From contig JAUIHM010000008.1 of NCBI GenBank assembly GCA_030432315.1, positions 1 to 59,090 of the forward strand: a stretch of DNA of 59,090 nt, given 5' to 3'. Both the position numbers and the translations under genes were made by a program. Shown here in pieces: positions 17,029 to 26,830 of this stretch; the first letter of the stretch is position 1, and the number at the start of each line of letters is the position of its first letter. The notes below the pieces were generated by a model that worked only from the letters and a program-made list of their open reading frames with translations, made no database searches and was not told the origin of the DNA. The DNA is from Alphaproteobacteria bacterium (lineage in GTDB: Bacteria; Pseudomonadota; Alphaproteobacteria; Rhodobacterales; Rhodobacteraceae).

Positions 17029-17922
17029 TCAACCCCACTGCGCCACCTGCGCCGACGCGGTCGCAAACGCCCGCTCCGCCATCACCTCCAGCGGCAGCCT
17101 GCGGAACGTCTCCGAGAGGATCTCGACCCCCCAGGGGCCGGAATACCCAGCGGCGACAACCGACCCGATGAAGCTGCGCTGGTCGAGATCGCCCTCACCA
17201 GGCAGTTCCCGGTGCCGAACAGTATCCTCCCACAGGCTTCCACGAATTTCAGTCCGCGCATCGTCCAGTTCCACTGCACCAATATATTGCGCCGGAATGT
17301 CGCGGATCTGCGCAAGCGGAACGTTGCCCCGCGCCAGATGCCACAGATCGATCAGCAGACTGCCGTTGGCATGCCCGGCGCCTTCGACAATGGCCCGCCC
17401 GACCTCAATGGTGCGGACATTGGAAAACGGCATGATCTCCAGCACCGCGCCGCAGCCGACATTCTGCGCGTCCTCCGCGACGCCGTGAAACGCCTCCGCC
17501 ATCACCGCCACCTGCGGCACCAGTTCCGCCGCGGTCGGCCGGGCGATGTCCGCGCCAAGCCCCGGCGCCACCTTGATGTGTCGCGCCCCCAGCGCTTCGG
17601 CTGAGGTCAGGATTTCCCGCCGCATCGCGTCCGACCGCTGCCGCGCGGCGCCGGTGCGAAACCAGTCCGACAGAAACTCCAGTTCGATGTGCCTGATGCC
17701 GTTGTCATCGGCAATCCGCCGCATGTCCGCGAGGCCGATCCGCGACGCCGTCGCCTGCACGTCCGCAAGGATCAGCCCCATGCCGGAAAACCCCGCCCGG
17801 CCCGCCACCTCGGCCCGCGCCCGGAACGGGATCGGGCTGACTTCGCTCGGCCCGAACGGAAACACATCCCCCGCCAGCGTGAAATAGGACGCGAGAAACT
17901 CCGGCGCGCTCTTCAACCCCAT
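17029..17922 (-). CDS. Sugar phosphate isomerase/epimerase family (xylose isomerase-like TIM barrel)
   Basis: 297 residues of the AP-endonuclease-2/xylose-isomerase-like barrel. Strands can be followed as RHIELEFL, ARHIKVAPGLGAD, GAVLEIMPFSNVRT, GSLLIDLWHLARG, GAVELDDA and GPWGVEILSETF; the E, D and E residues at strand ends are the expected divalent-metal ligands. I chose ATG 17922, with GAGGTG 11 bases upstream; a TTG three codons earlier is possible. The substrate is unknown. Confidence 0.82.
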   Translation of the reverse strand: MGLKSAPEFLASYFTLAGDVFPFGPSEVSPIPFRARAEVAGRAGFSGMGLILADVQATASRIGLADMRRIADDNGIRHIELEFLSDWFRTGAARQRSDAMRREILTSAEALGARHIKVAPGLGADIARPTAAELVPQVAVMAEAFHGVAEDAQNVGCGAVLEIMPFSNVRTIEVGRAIVEGAGHANGSLLIDLWHLARGNVPLAQIRDIPAQYIGAVELDDARTEIRGSLWEDTVRHRELPGEGDLDQRSFIGSVVAAGYSGPWGVEILSETFRRLPLEVMAERAFATASAQVAQWG

Positions 17923-17952
17923 ACCCGACAAATCACCTCAGACACCAACCGG

Positions 17953-18519
17953 CTACGCCGCCGCGACATTTTCCCGCACCCAGGCCAGTACCCGGCCCGC
18001 ATCCTCATCCGGCGGAAACACCGGATAATGCACCTGGACAATCACCCCATCCCGGGCGATCAGCGACAGCCGGCGCAGAAGCCGTTTTCCCTCCACCTCC
18101 ATGGTCGGCAGGTGCATGGCGTCGGCCAGCCACAGCTCGTGGTCGGACAGCAGCGGAAACGGCAGATTCAGCCGCGCCACCGCCTCCTGCTGGACCGGCG
18201 TGGTCTGCACCGAAACCCCGAACACCCGATCGACCCCGGCTTCTCGCAGTTCGGCGAAATGGTCGCGGTAGGCACAGCTCTGCGGCGTACAGCCCCGGGC
18301 TCCCGGGATCATGTCCCAGTCCTTCGGCAGCGCACTGCCCGGCGCCGCCGTCATCGGAAACGCATAGAGCACCAGAACCCCGGCCAGCGTCGACAGCACC
18401 AGATCGGTCCCGTCGGTCGCGCGCAGCACCACATCCGCCAGATGCCGCCCCAACAGATGATCCGCCCCACCGTCATCCTGCGGTTCCGGCAGCGCGCTCC
18501 AGTCGACATCTCCAGCCAT
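17953..18519 (-). CDS. Peroxiredoxin-like protein (AhpC/TSA, CxxxxC type)
   Basis: 188-residue thioredoxin-fold protein. The segment LVLYAFPMTAAPG, then IPGARGCTPQSCAYRDHF, places two cysteines in C-T-P-Q-S-C; homologues with this motif form the redox pair in the peroxidatic helix. The downstream FPLLSDHELWLADAMHLPTMEVEG matches the Prx core with a metal-free active site. It probably reduces peroxides in the cytoplasm. It is in tandem with the TIM-barrel gene on the reverse strand, 30 bases apart. Confidence 0.82.
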   Translation of the reverse strand: MAGDVDWSALPEPQDDGGADHLLGRHLADVVLRATDGTDLVLSTLAGVLVLYAFPMTAAPGSALPKDWDMIPGARGCTPQSCAYRDHFAELREAGVDRVFGVSVQTTPVQQEAVARLNLPFPLLSDHELWLADAMHLPTMEVEGKRLLRRLSLIARDGVIVQVHYPVFPPDEDAGRVLAWVRENVAAA

Positions 18520-18590
18520 TCGCCCCTCCTCCCGACACGTCTTGAAACCAGCCTAACCGATCGCCGTCCTTCCAGGCAACAAACCCGGCG

Positions 18591-20363
18591 TCAGAGCGGC
18601 CAAAACACCAGGATCGCCGGGATCGACACCGCGATGACAATGATTTCCAGCGGCAGGCCCATCCGCCAGTAATCCCCGAACCGGTACCCCCCCGGACCGA
18701 GGATCAGCGTGTTGTTCTTGTGACCGATCGGCGTCAGAAAGGCCGCCGAGGCGGCGACGGCGACCGCCATCAGAAACGGATCGGGCGACACGTCGAGCCG
18801 GTTCGCCATCTGGATCGCCACCGGCGCCGCGACGATTGCCGTCGCCGTGTTGTTGAGCACGTCCGACAGCGTCATCGTCACCACCATCAGCACCGTCAGG
18901 ATCATCCAGGCGGGCCACCCTTCGGAAAATGAAATCAGCCACCCGGCGATCAACTCCGTTCCGCCGGATGTCTCTAGCGCCGCCCCGAGCGGAATCATCG
19001 ACCCCAGCAGCACCACCACCGGCCATTCGATATGGTCATAGATCCCTTCCAGCGGCAGAACCCCGGTCAGAACATAGGCCACCACGACAAGTCCGAGAGC
19101 GATCGGCAGGTAGATCAGCCCGAAGCTGGCCGCGGCAACGGCCCCGGCAAAGAGACCGATCGCCAGCCAAACCTTGCTGTCGTTGGTCACCGCCAGCCCC
19201 CTGTCCGCCAGCGGCAGACAGCCGAGCCAGGTCGCCACCTCGTCCGCGGAATCCGACGGCGTCAGCACCAGCAGTATGTCGCCGGGCCGGATCACCGTCT
19301 TGAGGATTTCGGTCCGGATCCGCCTTCCCTGCCGCGAAATGCCCAGCAGGATCGCACGCCTGCGCCAGGCCAGGCCGACCCGGTGCGCGGTGCGGTTGGC
19401 GATCCGCCCGTCCGCCCGCACCACCATCTCGGTCACCGACAGCCCGACGGTCGCGGCTTCCAGATACGCCTCGCGCGTCGGATCGGCGAACCGCAGCCCG
19501 TGTGCCGAGCGCAGGGCGTCGAGCGCCTCCGGATCGGCTTCGAGCACCAGCGCATCGCCTTCCCGGATTTCCATCCGCCGCGCCGAGCCGAAATGCCGGG
19601 TTCCGTCCCGCGACAGACCGAGAAGGGCGACATTGTCCTCCGACGCCTCATCGGCAAACGCACCGGCGATCTGACCGATCAGACCCGAGTCCTCCCCGAC
19701 CACCAGTTCGGCGATATAGACGTTCTGCTCACCGTCCGCCTGCTCCGCGCTTTCGTCGCGCGGAATGAACCGCCAGCCCACCAGCGCCACGAAGGCGAGA
19801 CCGGCCACCGCTGCCAGCCCGCCGACCGGCGCGAAATCGAACATGCGGAACGGCTCGCCCAGCGCCTGCCCCCGGATCGAGGCGATGATGATGTTCGGCG
19901 GCGTGCCGATCAGCGTCGCCATCCCGCCCAGAATCGTCGCGAAGGACAGCGGCATCAGGCTGAGCCGCGCCGCCCGCCCCGCCTTGCGCGCGGTCTGGAT
20001 ATCCACCGGCATCAGCAGCGCCAGCGCCGCCACATTGTTCATGAACGCCGACAGCACCGCGCCAATGCCGCCCATCAGCGCGATGTGACTGCCGAGGTGG
20101 CGCGACGAATCGATCAGGGTTCGGGTAATCAGATACACTGCCCCCGACCGCACAAGCCCGGCCGACACCACCAGCACCAGCGCCACCACCAGCGTCGCCG
20201 GATGGCCGAAGCCGGAAAACGCCTCCTCCGTCGGCACCACGCCGAGAACCACCCCGGCCAGCAGCGCCGAGAACGCCACCATGTCATAGCGGAACCGACC
20301 CCAGATCAGCAGGGCGAACACCCCGGCAAACAGTGAAAACAGAATGATCTGATCCGGTGTCAT
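18591..20363 (-). CDS. SLC13-family permease with two RCK_C domains
   Basis: 590 residues. About five amino-terminal helices come first, then a soluble middle with two TrkA-C (RCK_C) modules at roughly residues 200-360 (NVYIAELVVGEDSGLIGQI; TVGLSVTEMVVRADGRIANRT), then the second membrane half with the Na+/anion signature region MTLSDVLNNTATAIVAAPVA. An equivalent first half carries AFMNNVAALALLMPV. The architecture matches the YfbS/SAC1-like group for sulfate or dicarboxylate. I start at ATG 20363 with GGAGGG 3 bases upstream. It is divergent from the alpha/beta hydrolase gene. Confidence 0.9.
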   Translation of the reverse strand: MTPDQIILFSLFAGVFALLIWGRFRYDMVAFSALLAGVVLGVVPTEEAFSGFGHPATLVVALVLVVSAGLVRSGAVYLITRTLIDSSRHLGSHIALMGGIGAVLSAFMNNVAALALLMPVDIQTARKAGRAARLSLMPLSFATILGGMATLIGTPPNIIIASIRGQALGEPFRMFDFAPVGGLAAVAGLAFVALVGWRFIPRDESAEQADGEQNVYIAELVVGEDSGLIGQIAGAFADEASEDNVALLGLSRDGTRHFGSARRMEIREGDALVLEADPEALDALRSAHGLRFADPTREAYLEAATVGLSVTEMVVRADGRIANRTAHRVGLAWRRRAILLGISRQGRRIRTEILKTVIRPGDILLVLTPSDSADEVATWLGCLPLADRGLAVTNDSKVWLAIGLFAGAVAAASFGLIYLPIALGLVVVAYVLTGVLPLEGIYDHIEWPVVVLLGSMIPLGAALETSGGTELIAGWLISFSEGWPAWMILTVLMVVTMTLSDVLNNTATAIVAAPVAIQMANRLDVSPDPFLMAVAVAASAAFLTPIGHKNNTLILGPGGYRFGDYWRMGLPLEIIVIAVSIPAILVFWPL

Positions 20364-20530
20364 GGTCCCTCCAGGCATCGCGCCATGGAACCCGCGCACC
20401 GGGCCGGGCGCAAGCCGTTTGTCTGCACGGCCCGGCCCCCGGCGATCCCCCGCCGCATCCCGTCTGTACCCCGTCAGCAGATTGACGCACACTCCGGCAA
20501 ATTCAGCGCACCGACACAGGACCTCCGCCC

Positions 20531-21376
20531 ATGACACCGAGCAACCGGCCGGACGAAACCACCCTCACCTTCGATGTCGAGGACATGCCGGTCGTCGGCA
20601 CCCTCACACGCCCCGCCGGCCCTCCGGCGCCGGCTGTTCTGCTGCTGCACGGCTTTACCGGCAGCCGCGACGAAAAGGAGATCACCGGCACCGGCGAGGG
20701 CGTGTTCTCCCGCACCGCGCGGCTGCTTGCAGAGGCCGGCTACGCCAGCCTGCGGATTGATTTTCGCGGCTCCGGCGACAGCACCGGCGGCATGTCCTGG
20801 GCGGAAACCACCTATTCGACCCAGATCGCCGACGCCTGTGCCGCCATCGACCTGCTCGCCGCGCGCGAGGACGTGGACGCCGCGCGCCTTGCTGTGCTCG
20901 GCTGGTCCCAGGGCGGCCTCGTCGCGATGCATGCCGCCGCCGCCCGCCCGGACATGGTCAAAACCGCGATCCTCTGGGCGCCGGTGATCAACTCCCTCTA
21001 CAGCATCGCCGGCCTGTTCGGCGCCACCACCGTCGCCCGCGCATTGGCCGATCCCCCCGATACCACGATCACGGCAACACTATCCTGGGGCGGCGAAACC
21101 ACACTCAACGCGCGGTTCTTTCAGGAAATGGTCACAACCAGCACCCCCGCCGCCGCCGCGCTCTACCCCGGACCGCTGAAGGTGATCGTCGGCAGTCTCG
21201 ACACCGCCGTGGCACCACAGCCGGCCTCGGGGGAAGTGCTGATGCGCTACCACCGGGGCATTCACGACCTCAGCGTGTTCGAAACCGATCACGCCTGGGG
21301 TGCCGAGGACGGCCCACAAACAATTGATGGCGAAATGCTGCCAACCACCATCGCCTGGCTGAAATCCCACCTCTAG
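20531..21376 (+). CDS. Alpha/beta hydrolase
   Basis: 281 residues with the BAAT/X-Pro-like fold. The oxyanion turn is LLLHGFTGSRDEKE, the nucleophile is Ser126 in GWSQGG, and the acidic/His pair is likely D in VGSLDTAV and His in ETDHAWG. There is no signal peptide. It resembles osmotically induced or esterase-type hydrolases of the YqiA/FrsA range; the substrate is unknown. The next gene, an exported MBL protein, starts 81 bases downstream. Confidence 0.87.
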   Translation: MTPSNRPDETTLTFDVEDMPVVGTLTRPAGPPAPAVLLLHGFTGSRDEKEITGTGEGVFSRTARLLAEAGYASLRIDFRGSGDSTGGMSWAETTYSTQIADACAAIDLLAAREDVDAARLAVLGWSQGGLVAMHAAAARPDMVKTAILWAPVINSLYSIAGLFGATTVARALADPPDTTITATLSWGGETTLNARFFQEMVTTSTPAAAALYPGPLKVIVGSLDTAVAPQPASGEVLMRYHRGIHDLSVFETDHAWGAEDGPQTIDGEMLPTTIAWLKSHL

Positions 21377-21457
21377 TCTGCTATGTCTGACTGTGCGACG
21401 GTCTGGAACAATGAAAACGGCAACGGGCCCTCGGCCCAGACAGGAAGGGTAAGCTCC

Positions 21458-22237
21458 ATGAAAGTATCACGACGTCAATCGCTTCGCCTCGGCGCCTCCT
21501 CGCTCGGAGCCCTCTCGCTCGGCTCGGCCCTGCCCTTCGCCGCTACGGCGCAGTCGGCGCCCGCGGGGGACGAACACATGGGCGCCTCCGGTCCCATCAC
21601 CATCTGGCCGGTCAATCACGCCTCCTTCGTCATGCAGGTGCCGGGCATGGTGATCTATGCCGACCCGGTGGGCGATCCGTCCCTCTATGCCGGACTGCCT
21701 CCGGCGCAGCTGATTCTCGTCACCCACGAGCACGGCGACCATTACAATGCCGATACCCTCGCCGCCCTGGTCTCGGACAACACCGTTCTCGTCACCAACC
21801 CGGCGGTCTACGGCATGCTGCCTGAAGACCTGAAGGCCAAGGCCACCGCCATCGCCAACGGCGAGGTCATGAGCGTCAACGACGTCGGCATCGAGGCGGT
21901 CCCCGCCTACAACACCACCGCCGACCGGCTGCAGTACCACCCGGAAGGCCGCGACAACGGCTATGTGGTCACCGTCGATGACCGCCGCATCTACATCGCC
22001 GGCGACACCGAGGACATTCCGGAAATGCGGGCGCTCCGGGACATCTACATCGCCTTCCTGCCGATGAACCTGCCCTATACCATGACGGTGGAACAGGCGG
22101 CTTCGGCGGCACTCGAATTCAAACCGGGCATCGTCTACCCGTACCACTACCGCGACAGCGACCCGATGGCCTTCGCCGGACTGGTCAACGAAGGCAACGA
22201 CGCCATCACCGTCATCGTCGGCCCCTGGTACGCCTGA
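21458..22237 (+). CDS. Tat-exported MBL-fold metallohydrolase (UlaG-like)
   Basis: 259 residues. The amino end [20 protein letters not shown] has a twin-arginine signal, with cleavage likely after ATAQSA. The zinc-site motif is His90-E-His92-G-Asp94-His95 (VTHEHGDHY), and the third-metal region is [10 protein letters not shown] late PYHYRDSDP histidine completes the set. Folded export fits a metal-containing periplasmic enzyme. I start at ATG 21458, with AGGAAGGG upstream, because it begins the Tat signal. The substrate is unknown. Confidence 0.9.
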   Translation: MKVSRRQSLRLGASSLGALSLGSALPFAATAQSAPAGDEHMGASGPITIWPVNHASFVMQVPGMVIYADPVGDPSLYAGLPPAQLILVTHEHGDHYNADTLAALVSDNTVLVTNPAVYGMLPEDLKAKATAIANGEVMSVNDVGIEAVPAYNTTADRLQYHPEGRDNGYVVTVDDRRIYIAGDTEDIPEMRALRDIYIAFLPMNLPYTMTVEQAASAALEFKPGIVYPYHYRDSDPMAFAGLVNEGNDAITVIVGPWYA

Positions 22238-22285
22238 CGGGCGCTGAGGGTCCCGGCCGCTCCGTTCCGGTTCCCTCACAACACG

Positions 22286-22321
22286 GGCAGCGCCCGCCGT
22301 CGGGAGCGGACGGGCGCTGCC
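22286..22321 (+). terminator. Hairpin between the MBL gene and aroC
   Basis: Perfect 11-base arms GGCAGCGCCCG (22286-22296) and CGGGCGCTGCC (22311-22321) with a 14-base loop, about 50 bases after the MBL stop. It has no T run. The rest of the gap to 22482 holds nothing I recognise apart from the presumed aroC promoter. Confidence 0.55.
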
Positions 22322-22482
22322 AGGCCTGCGGCGAGGCGGAACGGTGGGGCCGGCGATCCCTGACACCCGGCCGAACGGTCCCCCCGGCGACAGTCGAACC
22401 GGAACCCCCGGATCTCCACGGCGCGGCTTTTCTCCCGCGCCGGCGTGCGCTAGGACATGCGGACAGCAAGAGGTCCGCATCC

Positions 22483-23583
22483 ATGTCCCTGAATTCCTTC
22501 GGCCACCTGTTCCGCGTCACCACCTGGGGCGAGAGCCACGGCCCGGCGCTCGGTGCCACCGTCGACGGCTGCCCGCCGGGCGTTCCGCTGACCGAAGCCG
22601 ACATCCAGCCGTGGATGGACGCCCGCAAACCCGGCCAGAACAAATACACCACCCAGCGCCAGGAAGCCGACCAGGTCGAGATCCTCTCCGGCACCTATGA
22701 GGGCAAAACCACCGGCACGCCGATCCAGCTGATGATCCGCAACACCGACCAGCGCTCGAAGGATTACGGCGAGATCGCCCGGAAATTCCGCCCCGGCCAT
22801 GCGGACATCACCTACTGGCAGAAGTACGGCATCCGCGACCCGCGCGGCGGCGGCCGCTCCTCCGCCCGGGAAACCGCCGCCCGCGTCGCCGCCGGCGCCG
22901 TCGCCCGTGCCGCGCTGGCATCGCTTGCTCCCGGCCTGACAATCCGCGGCGCCATGGTGCAGATGGGCCCGCACGGCATCGACCGGGCCGCCTTCGACTG
23001 GGCGGAAGTGCCGCGAAATCCGTTCTGGTGCCCCGATCCGGCCGCCGCCGCCGCCTGGGCCGGCGAACTCGACGCCCTGCGCAAATCCGGCAATTCGGTC
23101 GGCGCGGTGATCGAGGTCCAGGCCTCCGGCACCCCCGCGGGCCTCGGCGCCCCGGTCTACGGCAAGCTCGACACCGATCTTGCCGCCGCGATGATGTCGA
23201 TCAACGCGGTCAAGGGGGTCGAAATCGGCGCGGGTTTCGCCGCCGCAACCCTCACCGGCACCGAAAACGCGGATGAAATCACCATGGGCCCCGACGGCCC
23301 GGTCTTTTCCTCCAACCACGCCGGCGGCATCCTCGGCGGCATCTCCACCGGCCAGGACCTCGTGGTGCGCTTCGCCGTCAAGCCGACATCTTCAATCCTC
23401 GCCCCCCGGAAATCCATCACCCTGACCGGCGAAGAAACCGAAATCGTCACCAAGGGCCGCCACGACCCCTGCGTCGGCATCCGCGCCGTACCGGTGGGCG
23501 AGGCGATGATGGCCTGCGTGATCCTCGACCACCTGCTGCTCGACCGTGGCCAGACCGGGGGCGTACGCGGCCCGATAGGCTGA
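22483..23583 (+). CDS. aroC: Chorismate synthase
   Basis: 366 residues, cytoplasmic. It converts 5-enolpyruvylshikimate-3-phosphate to chorismate using reduced FMN. All three family signatures are visible: [18 protein letters not shown] at the start, the [16 protein letters not shown] middle block, and the C-terminal [19 protein letters not shown]. It is a single gene with normal length. No other shikimate gene is in the window. Confidence 0.97.
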   Translation: MSLNSFGHLFRVTTWGESHGPALGATVDGCPPGVPLTEADIQPWMDARKPGQNKYTTQRQEADQVEILSGTYEGKTTGTPIQLMIRNTDQRSKDYGEIARKFRPGHADITYWQKYGIRDPRGGGRSSARETAARVAAGAVARAALASLAPGLTIRGAMVQMGPHGIDRAAFDWAEVPRNPFWCPDPAAAAAWAGELDALRKSGNSVGAVIEVQASGTPAGLGAPVYGKLDTDLAAAMMSINAVKGVEIGAGFAAATLTGTENADEITMGPDGPVFSSNHAGGILGGISTGQDLVVRFAVKPTSSILAPRKSITLTGEETEIVTKGRHDPCVGIRAVPVGEAMMACVILDHLLLDRGQTGGVRGPIG

Positions 23584-23710
23584 CCGGGCGCGCGTCCTGC
23601 GGTCAACACGTCGTTGCGACTTGCATGCGCCGAATCGCCTCTCTATCGATGGGCGGGTCATTGATGCGCCCGGACGCTGACCCGCCGGGCCGAAAACAGG
23701 ATCGAGCACC

Positions 23711-24277
23711 ATGATCGGATTCGCGAAAACCTGGGCAGTCGCTGCCTTCCTGGGCCTGACGGCCGCCGCCGCCACCGCGCCGTTTGCACCGGCCCGCGCC
23801 GATTCCGCGTCGGAAATCGATGCCAAGGCGGACATCGCCCTGAACGCCCTGCTGGCAGACTCCGAAACGGCAACCGCGCTGCAGAGCGACGCGAAAGCCA
23901 TCCTGATCTTCCCGAGCATCGTCAAGGCGGGGCTCGGCATCGGCGGCCAGTATGGCGAGGGCGCCCTGCGCCGCGGCGGCACAACCGTCGGCTACTACAA
24001 CATCGCCTCCGCCTCCTTCGGTCTCCAGGCCGGCGCCCAGTCCTATTCCCAGGCGCTGTTCTTCATGACCGACGAGGCGCTGGAGAAACTCGACAAGGTG
24101 CGGGGATTTGAAATCGGCGCCGACGCCAATGTCGCCGTCGTCAACGAAGGCGCCGGCGTCGACGTCTCGTCGAGCACCGTCCAGGATCCGATAGTCGCCT
24201 TTGTCTTTGGTCAGTCGGGTCTGATGGCCGGTGTCACCGTCGAGGGTTCGAAGATCACGAAAATCAACCCGAAATAG
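23711..24277 (+). CDS. Exported SYLF/YSC84-domain lipid-binding protein
   Basis: 188 residues with a signal peptide (WAVAAFLGLTAAAATAPFAPARA). The SYLF domain follows: AKAILIFPSIVKAGLGIGGQYGEGAL, GYYNIASASFGLQAGAQSYSQALFFMTDEAL and the end AGVTVEGSKITKI. Family members bind phosphoinositides or other lipids in eukaryotes; bacterial ones are periplasmic or outer-membrane associated with unknown function. Its end overlaps the convergent AraC-type gene by 14 bases. Confidence 0.88.
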   Translation: MIGFAKTWAVAAFLGLTAAAATAPFAPARADSASEIDAKADIALNALLADSETATALQSDAKAILIFPSIVKAGLGIGGQYGEGALRRGGTTVGYYNIASASFGLQAGAQSYSQALFFMTDEALEKLDKVRGFEIGADANVAVVNEGAGVDVSSSTVQDPIVAFVFGQSGLMAGVTVEGSKITKINPK

Positions 24278-25304
24278 CCGGCTTGGTCGGCCGGTCCGAC
24301 GGCTTGCGGTAGAGCCGGCGCGGCGGCTCCTCGGTCCAGCGGCGCACGGCGCGGGTAAACGAACTCGCACCCGAGTAGCCGAGCTGTGCGCCGATCTCGC
24401 TGATCGCCAGGGTGCCTTCCGACAGGTTGCGCAGCGCCCGCTCGCGCCGGACCTCGTCGAGGATGCCGGCGAAGCTGCGGCCTTCTTCCGCCAGCCGCCG
24501 CTGCAGGGTCCGCAGACTGCCGCCCGACGCCGCGGCCAGCCGCTCGACCGTCGGCAGGCCGTCGTCGAGCATGCCCTCGATCACAACCTTCGCCGTCGCC
24601 GAAAAGCTGCCGTCGCCGCGAATCGTGGTCCAGATATCCGGCGGCACCACCGGTTCGCGGTACTGAAGCTGCGGCGCGATCGGCCGGTCCATGACCGTGT
24701 CACTGACCACCAGCCGCAGCCGCCGCGTGCCGGTGGCCTTCAGGTTGGGGCCGAGCCAGCGGGTCAGATGGTCGAGGCCGTGCTCCGGATGCGGCGTCAA
24801 CTCCGCCCGCTGCAGCGACTCGCCGCAGTGCCCGACCGAATCGAACACCACCTTCATCAGTGCGGCGACATACTGATGCACCAGATGCCGGGTTTCCGGG
24901 TCCATCCGGACGGAAATCTCGTCGGTTATCACCACACAGCCTGGCATCTGTACCATTGCGGTGCGTTCGTGGGTACAGTGCCGTGACATCGCCACGCAGC
25001 AGAAACCAATCGCATCCCGCGGCGTCGCCATCGACAGCATCATCTGCCCCAGGGTCGCAAGCTGCATCAGGCTGTGGGTCGACACCACCACCCGGCAGCC
25101 GATGTCAGGCCCCTCCCGCCGCTGCAGATCCCGCCCGAAGGCCAGGACACTGGCCAGCGGCACCGCCCGGTCGGGGCTGTCCCAGGGAAATCCCGCGAGG
25201 TCCACCGCCCGCAGGCGCGGCTCCACCGGACGTCCGTTTTCCTGCATCCAGCGCAGAAACGGCATCAGCACGCCGGCCCTGATCAGTGGAAACGAATGGG
25301 ACAA
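24264..25304 (-). CDS. AraC-family transcriptional regulator
   Basis: 346 residues. The amino-terminal ligand domain (to about 210) is of the Arabinose_bd type found in OruR/ArgR-like AraC proteins. The C-terminal double HTH reads TVERLAAASGGSLRTLQRRLAEEGRSF and LAISEIGAQLGYSGASSFTRAVRRWTEEPPRRLYR, with the family's G-Y-S-x-x-S-x-F-x-R-A. The start is TTG 25304 with GGAGGT 5 bases upstream; the frame extends further but without a ribosome site. It is divergent from the 10-kb exported-protein cluster and is the likely controller of it. The effector is unknown. Confidence 0.88.
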   Translation of the reverse strand: MSHSFPLIRAGVLMPFLRWMQENGRPVEPRLRAVDLAGFPWDSPDRAVPLASVLAFGRDLQRREGPDIGCRVVVSTHSLMQLATLGQMMLSMATPRDAIGFCCVAMSRHCTHERTAMVQMPGCVVITDEISVRMDPETRHLVHQYVAALMKVVFDSVGHCGESLQRAELTPHPEHGLDHLTRWLGPNLKATGTRRLRLVVSDTVMDRPIAPQLQYREPVVPPDIWTTIRGDGSFSATAKVVIEGMLDDGLPTVERLAAASGGSLRTLQRRLAEEGRSFAGILDEVRRERALRNLSEGTLAISEIGAQLGYSGASSFTRAVRRWTEEPPRRLYRKPSDRPTKPAISG

Positions 25305-25322
25305 GCCACACCTCCGGATACC

Positions 25323-25369
25323 GTGGCAAAAGGCCGCCACAAGCCACACTCAAATTCACAGTTTGTGGC
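25323..25369. promoter_or_regulatory. Cluster of GCCAC half-sites in the AraC/cluster divergent promoter
   Basis: Four half-sites in 47 bases: GTGGC (25323), GCCACAA (25336), GCCACA (25343) and TTGTGGC (25363). The outer pair GCCACAA/TTGTGGC is a perfect 7-base inverted repeat with a 20-base spacer. It lies 19-65 bases upstream of the regulator start and about 100-145 bases upstream of the first cluster gene, the usual position for an AraC-type operator. Confidence 0.5.
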
Positions 25370-25467
25370 GCGAAAAGCGAACACGGCCGGTCGCAGCTAT
25401 CGTAAGGCTATCCGCAGCAGGCTGTCCAGACGGGACCGGCCCGGCACCTTATGGGGAACCACCAACC

Positions 25468-26217
25468 ATGCGCAATCCTGCACAAATTCTTCCCGCGGCC
25501 CTGACGGCAGTGGCACTCGCGGGACCCGTCCATGCGCAGATGGCGGACTGGCAGACAGGACTCACCGTCTATGCATGGCTTCCCGGCCTGTCGACGTCGA
25601 TCGGGACGGATTTCGGCACCGTAGACGCGGACAACAGCAGCAGCGAGGTGCTCGACGCCCTCGACATGGCGTTCATGGCCACCGCCGACGCGAGCAACGG
25701 CCGCTGGAGCGTAATCGCCGATCTGCTCTACACCAAACTGTCTGACGAAGAGGACACCCCCTTCGGACTGGCGTTCAACGACGCCGAAATCGAAGCGAAG
25801 ATCGGCGCGCTGAGCGGCTATGTCGGCTACCGCGTTGCCGAAGGCGCCAATTACGGCATCGACCTTCTCGGCGGCTTTCGCCTGTTCGACGCCACGATTA
25901 CCACATCGCTCGGCTCCGGCAGGATCCCCGGCATTTCCGACACGATGTCGAAAACCTGGGTCGATCCGCTGATCGGCGCCCGCGGCAACGTCAGCTTCAA
26001 TGACAGATGGTCGGCAACCGGCGGTTTCGACCTCGGCGGAACGGACACCGAGAGCGACTTCACCTGGCAGGCACTGGCAACGCTCAATTACGCCTTCAGC
26101 GACAAATGGACCGCCCGCGCCGGCTGGCGCTACATGCAGATCAGGAACGTCATCGACGACCGCGACGTGACCATCGGCCTGAACGGCCCGGTGATCGGTG
26201 TCGCCTACCGGTTTTAA
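25468..26217 (+). CDS. Outer-membrane beta-barrel protein (OmpW-like size)
   Basis: 249 residues. A signal peptide (PAALTAVALAGPVHA) is cleaved at A-Q. The mature part is a run of amphipathic strands with turns such as NGRWSVIADLLYTKLSD, GALSGYVGYRVAEGANYGIDLLGGFRLFDA and FTWQALATLNYAFSDKWTARAGWRYMQ. It ends GVAYRF, the aromatic terminus that the BAM machinery recognises. The start at ATG 25468 begins the signal peptide. It is first gene of the cluster; a porin or uptake channel is inferred. Confidence 0.82.
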   Translation: MRNPAQILPAALTAVALAGPVHAQMADWQTGLTVYAWLPGLSTSIGTDFGTVDADNSSSEVLDALDMAFMATADASNGRWSVIADLLYTKLSDEEDTPFGLAFNDAEIEAKIGALSGYVGYRVAEGANYGIDLLGGFRLFDATITTSLGSGRIPGISDTMSKTWVDPLIGARGNVSFNDRWSATGGFDLGGTDTESDFTWQALATLNYAFSDKWTARAGWRYMQIRNVIDDRDVTIGLNGPVIGVAYRF

Positions 26218-26248
26218 CAGTCAACAAACGTTTACAGGACCCGACACA

Positions 26249-26788
26249 ATGCAGGACCATACCGCAAAGCCGCTCTCCCGGCGTACTCTTCTCACCGGCG
26301 GCGCCGTACTGGCCGCCGCCGCCGCGACGGCGCCCGCCGCCCATGCCGGCGACGCCGAAGGTCAGTTCCTGTTCGTCCAGACGGCGGATGCCATGACCTG
26401 GGATGCGGACAGGAACGAGTTGACCCTCGTCGATGTCAGCCCGGTCACTCTGTTCTTCTCCGACCGGCCGGAGCGCATCGCCGGAAACATGAACACCAGC
26501 CGCTTCGTACCGTTCTGGTCGGAAGGCAGCGACAGCTTCCTGTCCGACCCGCCAAACGCCGACATTTCGATCATCGAAAACGGCACCCTGCGGCAGACCG
26601 TGGTCGTCCTGCACGATCCGGTGCTTGCAGATGGAAATCTGACCTATACGGTAGAGGTGATCGACGGTGAAATGCCCGACGCCGGCAGCGAGGTTTCGGT
26701 ATTCATCGACATCGTCGGCATGCCTCTGACCCCGCTCTCCGTCGCCGGGGTTCGCCGCCGCGATTTCAGGCGGGCGGCACTCTACTGA
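26249..26788 (+). CDS. Tat-exported protein of unknown function
   Basis: 179 residues. The amino end PLSRRTLLTGGAVLAAAAATAPAAHAG is a clear twin-arginine signal. The mature part (FVQTADAMTWDADRNELTL, VSPVTLFFSDRPERIAGNM, WSEGSDSFLSDPPNADISII and DIVGMPLTPLSVAGVRRRDFRRA) is compact and ends in a basic helix. I recognise no named family. Homologous proteins with the LFFSDRPERIAG block seem to occur beside DUF1254 genes, but I have not verified this. It lies 31 bases after the barrel protein and 42 before the DUF1254 genes, so probably one operon. Confidence 0.8.
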   Translation: MQDHTAKPLSRRTLLTGGAVLAAAAATAPAAHAGDAEGQFLFVQTADAMTWDADRNELTLVDVSPVTLFFSDRPERIAGNMNTSRFVPFWSEGSDSFLSDPPNADISIIENGTLRQTVVVLHDPVLADGNLTYTVEVIDGEMPDAGSEVSVFIDIVGMPLTPLSVAGVRRRDFRRAALY

Positions 26789-26830
26789 TCCACGCGGGGC
26801 CCCTGCGCAAACCGATACCGGAGGACAGAC

